From Isoetes taiwanensis (Eukaryota; Streptophyta; Lycopodiopsida; Isoetales; Isoetaceae): 64,000 bases of DNA. Under the pieces are notes generated by a model, which worked only from the letters and a program-made list of their open reading frames with translations, made no database searches and was not told the DNA's origin. The stretch covers positions 250,001 to 314,000 of the forward strand of contig JAJEKV010000308.1 in NCBI GenBank assembly GCA_021234155.1. Reading direction: 5' to 3'. This document shows, in pieces, positions 58,898-64,000 of the stretch; within the stretch, counting starts at the first letter, position 1, and each line of letters begins with the position of its first letter. Both the position numbers and the translations under genes were made by a program.

Positions 58898-58954
58898 GGG
58901 ATTTGAACCCCGGTCATTGACCCCAGCCCCCATTCTAACCACTAGACCAAGCAT
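58898..58954 (-). mobile_element. tRNA-like SINE head in arm 3
   Basis: Third copy of the A/B-box pair. It is slightly shorter because its G run is reduced. Confidence 0.6.
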
Positions 58955-59259
58955 TAATTCTATGAATAATTTATGTTTCAAATATACTTAAGGGTAAACA
59001 ACCAGCTTAAGATAAAATGGAGTATAACATTCCAACTAGTTCAAAAGAGTTCTAGAATGTTCGAAGGCTCTAGAAAGTTCTAGAATCTTCTAGAAAGTTC
59101 CAAAATATTCTAGAAAATTCTAGAACATAACTGGGGAATCTATGAAAATTCTTCCGTAAAGTTTCAAATTGTTCTAATAGGTTCTAGAATGTTCGAGAAT
59201 GTAGGAATCCATGGGAAGGTAAGAGAATCTAGGGAAATACTTCCAGAAAGTTCTAGGAT

Positions 59260-59290
<31 letters not shown>

Positions 59291-59463
59291 TAAGAGTGTG
59301 TTTTTTGTTATTAATAATAAAGATAAAGATACAGAGAGTCCCCAATGGGACAAATAGGAAGCATTAGGGCTATTATATGGGTTCTCTATGCATCATGATG
59401 TGCGTACTAAGGGAAGTCCTATTCCACAACAACATAATGGTAGAGAGACCCTATCACTAGGAT
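59260..59463 (-). mobile_element. Retroposon insertion, copy in arm 3
   Basis: Same insertion at the same site and orientation as in arm 1, with CTAGGAT at 59,253-59,259 and 59,457-59,463, a shorter poly-T and a few added bases (GTGCGTACTAAG). Confidence 0.8.
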
Positions 59464-59636
59464 ATTTTGAAAGTCTCAGAATGTTCTAGAAAGTCTTAGA
59501 ATGTTCCAGAAAGCCTTAGAATGTTCTAAAAAGTTCTAGAATGTAAAGGAATCCAGAAGAATCTAACGGAATCTAAGAAAATCTCATAAAATGTGAGAGA
59601 ATCTAGGAAAATATTTACAAGCAGGCTGCCTTACTG

Positions 59637-61064
59637 CTCCACTTGCTAAGACAACGGGCCTTGGCTTTGACTTTAGTGGTTTCAACTTCAACATTTGAAC
59701 CATTCTGGGGGATGCAAAGTTATGGCTACTTCCTGAGTCTATCAGGACTATGAAGGACTTGGTCTTGGCCTTCCCTACTGTGGAAATTACTTTATACTGG
59801 CTCTTGCTCTGTATCTATTGCGGCAAAGATATGACACTCACCCTGAATGTAGTCGCGGCCTTCCTCGCCATCGTCGTCAGACAGAGTGTCCCAATCTCCC
59901 AACTCCGCTAGTCTTTAGCTCATGGCGTAGGGGCGGTTCACCGGTCCTATGGCCCGGCTGGAAGCACACAAGCAAAAGCCGCTTTTCTATGCACTCTGTC
60001 TCTTTTCCTTGGGCATAGCTCGCAAAAGGATCGCCTTTGCTTTGGAGTAGTTTGACCCCCCCGCTTGTCCTTGAAGGACACCGCTTCTTCTCTCCTTTGT
60101 TTCCCCTGGTTGCCACCATATGGGGCTCTAGCCGATTTGGACACAATTTGGCTGCCCTAGGGCTATAACTCCTGTTGCCTTGCCTTTATCCCGGTAATGC
60201 TGCTGCCTGCCCATTTGTTGCGAGGTCCCGTTCCTTGCAAGCTTATTGCCTTGGACTCGCCGATCTTGTCTTAGGGTTTATTGCCCTTACAAGCTTTGCG
60301 GATCTCCTCATTCGGGCCCTCAATGTAGCTCTCTCTTGCATGTTTTTAAGCCCAACTTTGGCACATAAAGTCTTAGCCTCATGAATTCCTTTGTGTATTT
60401 CTGACTGATTTGTTTCCCTGTTGCAACTTCAGAGAACCGTTGCATCATCTTTGGACTTGTGCTCCCTTTGGGACGTAATGGCGCTTTGAAGGCTTTTAGC
60501 AAACTTTCGAACTTACAAGCATCCCTGCTTAAGCCATGTGCCTTTGCATAACCCTTCCACCAAATCCGTGCGGCTCCTTTCAAGTTAGCATTTGCCACTC
60601 TGCCTTTGTCTTTATCCTTCATGCCATAAGCATTGCCAGGTACTCACTCATTTCGTCCAGCCATACCTCTGCTTCTAATCTCGACTGTTTCTCCCCGAAC
60701 TGTCCGATTTCGGGCCTTCCATACATTGCCCGAAGTGCAGAATCTACCTTCTTCTGGTGTAGTCGAGGAGGCTCTGGTGTCCCTTTGTCGTCCATCTATG
60801 GCGTCCCTCTGCCTTGCATCTGCCGTGTTTCTTTGCCTTGCATCTGTTGGGGTTCCCGGGCTGCTCTTCTTCTTCCTGCGAGTGGTGCGGACCGAACTTG
60901 AGTCGAGGAGGATTAGAGCTGGAGGACCTCCTTCTCTTGCTCCTCTTCTTGTCCCTTCTTTGTTTTTCGAAGCTGATGCTTGAGGCAACCGGGCGTTGCC
61001 CCCAAACCAGCTCCCGCAGCATGCGGCCAGCAAAGCCTTTATCCGCTCGGGTCCCAGTCCTCAT
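59637..61064 (-). mobile_element. Ty3/Gypsy-like gag and protease fragment
   Basis: On -: an N-terminal region with short peptide repeats (DARQRNTADARQRDAIDGRQ, 61.0-60.65 kb), a gag core ANLKGAARIWWKGYAKAHGL to KYTKEFMRLR (60,622-60,380), a degenerate Cys/His knuckle around CFQPGHRTGEP (about 59,950), and an aspartic protease start KTKSFIVLIDSGSSHNFASP (about 59,755-59,700). Frames change between parts. It is cut off at 59,622 by palindrome arm 3. No reverse transcriptase or clear LTR is present. Confidence 0.75.
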
Positions 61065-61373
61065 CTGTGATATTTCCTCTTCGGGGTTATGGGTCCAAAT
61101 TCTCGAATAGGTTCCTTGCCGGGTGCTGGGTGGACTCTCATTTCTTCCATATGGTCTCGGCGTTGTCGTTCCCCTGAGCCTAGGCCTCTGGCTGCATACA
61201 CAAGTAGTTCATGGCTATATGGTTAGTTTTAGCTTGTTCTCTTGCATTATTTATGTTTGTTGGTATAGTTGGGGACACAGAATACATCAACAAAACATTT
61301 GAAGTGCAAAAAGAAATTATATTTATATTATATAATATTTTAGTACAAAAAGTCTCCGGGATCAAGAGTCTAA

Positions 61374-63558
61374 CTAATCTTGGAATCGCCGGTAAGATGG
61401 GTTGTCCTCAAGGAACTTCTTGACTTGGGCCGTTCCTACCGAATGACCCAAGTTCCTGAGGACGTTTGCTGACGAGCCGCCCTGCAAGGCTCTCGCCAAC
61501 TCTTCCACCCTGCGGTCAGATGTGCAGGCCGCGGTCACTGCCAATCTCGCCTGCCGTCGATGGGGTATGGCGAAGTCGAAGAGGTCAAGTGCCATTGCTC
61601 TCTTGACTAGGGACAGCAAGATAGTCGACATTTGCCGCTATTCGAAAGCATGCCCGCCGGCCCGAGAGTGCAATAAGCATGAACACTCCGTCTTCTCTCG
61701 GGGGGCTGAACTGCGGTGTACTCTTGCTATTCTCCCATCTAGCGGCCAGGGGCGGTAGTACCTCGGGGACTGTCATTTGTGTGTCGCTGAAGCTTCCGCT
61801 TGTTTGGCCTCGGCTCATGCCCGGGCGTATTAGATTCGACCTCTATCTCGGTCGGCTCCGGTAGTCTTCAATTGTGGAGTCGACTGCGCGCGAGGTCAAT
61901 TCCCCCTCCTCTTGTTGGAGGTGGTGTCGAAGGCCCGGCATTAAGATGCTCGTGGTCTTTCCACGGATCCCCATCTCTGTTCACGGAGGGCGAGGAACTC
62001 CTCCTCCGATTCGCGGGGATAGGTTAAATGCGTATGAAACTATTTTTTCAGGCGTATAAAAGCATAAAAATACGTATTTTGGGAAAAAATCGCGATTTTG
62101 TATTTAATACCGCGGGGAAAAAAAAAGGTTCGGCGTAAAAGCGAAAACCTTGTTTGCTTCACGCGAACTTTCTTTCAGCGTAAGTCTAAAAGTCTAAACG
62201 TACAGCGAATCCCTCATAGGCTTTTCATTAGCCCGAAAGCCTTAATGTTAAACTACGGCGAAACTCTTTTCGGCGTAAAGCTGAAATTATAAGGTTAAAC
62301 TACGCGAAACTTTTGTTAGTAAGCATTCTTTAGCGTTTAAACTTCCAGCGAAGGCCCGGTTCGTAATGACGGCGAAAGTTTTAAACTTCTGGCGAAGTTT
62401 TCTATATATATTATTTGGCGTCCCAAAAATTTGGCGTCGCGAAAACCAGTATTTAAACTACTGGCGAAGATGTTTTCGGCGTAAAAGCGAAAGCAGTTCA
62501 TTCGTTTACGCGAAACTATTTCTGGTTCGCGTAAAGAAAAATCTTTAAACTACGAACCCGGACCAGCGTAAAAGCCCAGCAGGTTGTTTCGCTCTGCGAA
62601 AGTTTTTATTAGCCGGAAATTTTTGGCCGTATTTTTGGCGTATTAAGCGTCAAATTTGTCGCCGTATCAAGCGAAAAATCATTATTGCGTATAAAGCGTG
62701 TCTGATATTGAACCTATCTGCTTTCAGATTGGCGGCTCGTGCTTCCATCATTTGCACGATGTTCTTTGTAGGCTGGATGTCCGAAGTCGACTCCCTGTAT
62801 AGGTATCGGCTTACACGACTTGAAGTGGAAAGTCCGAGACTCGGGGACGATGAAGTCGTCCAAGTCGGACCGGCCGTAGTTGGTGGAAGCGAGTTCATCG
62901 GTCGAGCTCCCTCTCCCTGCATTCGGGGAGGTTCTGGATGTCGCTGAGGAGTAGATACTCCTCTCCGTCGATGATGATAGGGGCTAGGCTTGTGATGCCT
63001 AGCCCAAGCGAGGGAGCAACTCTGATGTTCTGCCGGCTCTGCTCAAAGTTGACCAGCTCCTCTTTCGCTTGTCGCCGTTCCTCCTCTGAGTCCAGCTCGG
63101 TGTACTCTTCGTCGTCGACTCCTCTTCTTCCTCTCTTCCTTCTTGCTCTTCTTCAGTCTTGCAAAGCATCTGCTCTTCTTTCTCGGGCTGCTATGGGGTC
63201 TACCTCCATGGGAGGAATAGAGGTTGCCCCCAATGGGTTTTCGGCACGGTGGGATAGGAAAACAGCTAAGGCGGCAGTGTAGGAGAAATACTTGGTCCTG
63301 TTAGCTGTCGAGGACCATATAGTCCCGGTAGCCTCTGCGCCTTTGTTAGTTAGGTACTTGGCGATGTTGGGGACATCACCCAAAGGCCGCTTTTGAAGGG
63401 ATGGGCGGGGAACAAAATAGCCTATGCAAGGGGAGCTGGACGAGGGAGGGTCCTACCCTAGCTTGGAACTCTGCTAAGACTTGTCTATATCTTTGGGGGT
63501 TGCATTGAGTGGCTTGCACATCTATTTCTTTCGAAGACTCGGAAGATGTCATTGACAT
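61374..63558 (-). pseudogene. Unrecognised gag-like or hypothetical coding region
   Basis: - strand frames: 63,558-63,376 (CNPQRYRQVLAEFQARVGPS), 63,383-63,153 (GDVPNIAKYLTNKGAEATGT, FLSHRAENPLGATSIPPMEV), then out-of-frame APIIIDGEEYLLLSDIQNLP near 62.95 kb, and after a repeat-filled gap 61,631-61,374 (LARALQGGSSANVLRNLGHS, VKKFLEDNPSYRRFQD end). The Gln/Arg-rich style and the Ty3/Gypsy neighbour suggest a retroelement gag, but I recognise no domain. Frames are broken. Confidence 0.35.
62040..62700. repeat. Degenerate GGCGTAAAAGCGAAA repeat tract
   Basis: About 650 bp built of scattered variants of GGCGTAAAAGCGAAA, TTAAACTACGGCGAAA and TTTTCGGCGTAAA in + orientation, with irregular spacing. 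It separates the two halves of the - strand coding region. Confidence 0.7.
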
Positions 63559-63569
63559 CCGCCTCTAAA

Positions 63570-64000
63570 CATGGGCACTAGCTACCACCATCGCTGAAGT
63601 CGGCTGATGGCCATTGATCTAGCTAAGAAGAGAGTATCAAGCGGATGCGAAGCACCTCGAGCCTTGGAAGATCGCCTAGCGTTGGAGAGCAAACTTGCGA
63701 GGGTGCTAAATGAGAAGTGGAGGACCTATTTATAGAAAAGGGGAAAACCCTAATTTTTGGATGACCTAGAATTTACTGAGATTGGGTGATTCTGATCTAT
63801 TAAAGGGTGCAATTGGGAGTTTGAAGACTACTTCTAGGGTTTGAGCATGCTAAGATGGATTAATGAACCTATTGCAAAAATTTGGAGATCATTTGGATAT
63901 GGCATGGTGAAGAAAATGCTGAGAGGTCTCACACATTGCGCCCAGACCGATAATGAAAAGTTCATTTTCTGCCCTGGCGCGACGTGTGAGACATGGGCTC
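63570..64000. other. Window end, no supported gene
   Basis: No open frame of note. GTCTCACACATTGCGC (63,924) and GCGCGACGTGTGAGAC (63,978) form an imperfect inverted repeat about 40 bp apart. A TATTTATAG motif lies at 63,728. It could be the promoter or LTR side of the - strand element at 61.4-63.6 kb. Confidence 0.35.

Larger units (their letters stand above)
58491..59621 (+). repeat. Third arm, direct copy of arm 1
   Basis: It begins ATGTTTGTCCTCCCAAATCC and follows arm 1, including the poly-T insertion, until ATATTTACAAGC, where sequence switches abruptly to the Ty3/Gypsy fragment. Small deletions are scattered along it. Confidence 0.9.

Overview
This window looks like a repeat-rich intergenic stretch of a large plant nuclear genome. 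The evidence is GT-AG introns, an FCP1-like protein of the plant 'DLNG' type, two fragments resembling the CRINKLY4 receptor-kinase ectodomain, several LINEs, a Ty3/Gypsy fragment, a CACTA-type MITE and tRNA-like SINE heads. I cannot name the species. A non-flowering land plant is plausible, but that is only an inference. No clearly intact single-copy host gene was found; nearly every coding segment carries a stop, frameshift or deletion.

The most interesting part is 9.4-33.2 kb. Two diverged copies of one multi-gene unit lie in tandem there. Unit A is 9.4-17.3 kb. Unit B is 18.9-33.2 kb and is stretched by inserted repeats at about 23.1-27.8 kb. Each unit has the same convergent layout. On the + strand is an intron-rich gene whose product has a novel N-terminal domain, a coiled coil, a C/H-rich zinc finger and an FCP1/HAD phosphatase-like domain. 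On the - strand are a small gene and then a long gene for a transposase-like protein (basic N-terminus, helix-turn-helix-like segment, D-FAEN...SDGAASQFK...HGKGEHDG core, conserved C-terminus). All four large genes are damaged, in different places, so the two copies are complementary relics. A shared ~44-bp block upstream of both transposase-like genes (18,353 and 36,514) may mark the unit's right end.

Around this unit the layout is: 0-9 kb, a minisatellite, LINE 3' ends, a CRINKLY4-like fragment and a coiled-coil ORF; 33-41 kb, non-coding DNA and minus-strand LINE fragments; 41.6-46.8 kb, a long, GC-rich, frameshifted LINE (ORF1, endonuclease, RT, (TTCTA)n tail); 46.8-50.3 kb, dispersed repeats, another RT fragment and purine-rich tandem repeats; 50.7-54.0 kb, a second transposase-like pseudogene on the - strand, interrupted by a near-perfect foldback CACTA MITE; 55.6-59.6 kb, a giant palindrome with a third arm, carrying tRNA-like SINE heads and runs of perfect heat-shock-element pentamers; 59.6-61.1 kb, a Ty3/Gypsy gag-protease fragment; 61.4-63.6 kb, an unrecognised gag-like or hypothetical coding region split by odd degenerate repeats.

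All exon and element limits were read by eye and should be taken as approximate unless an exact motif is cited.
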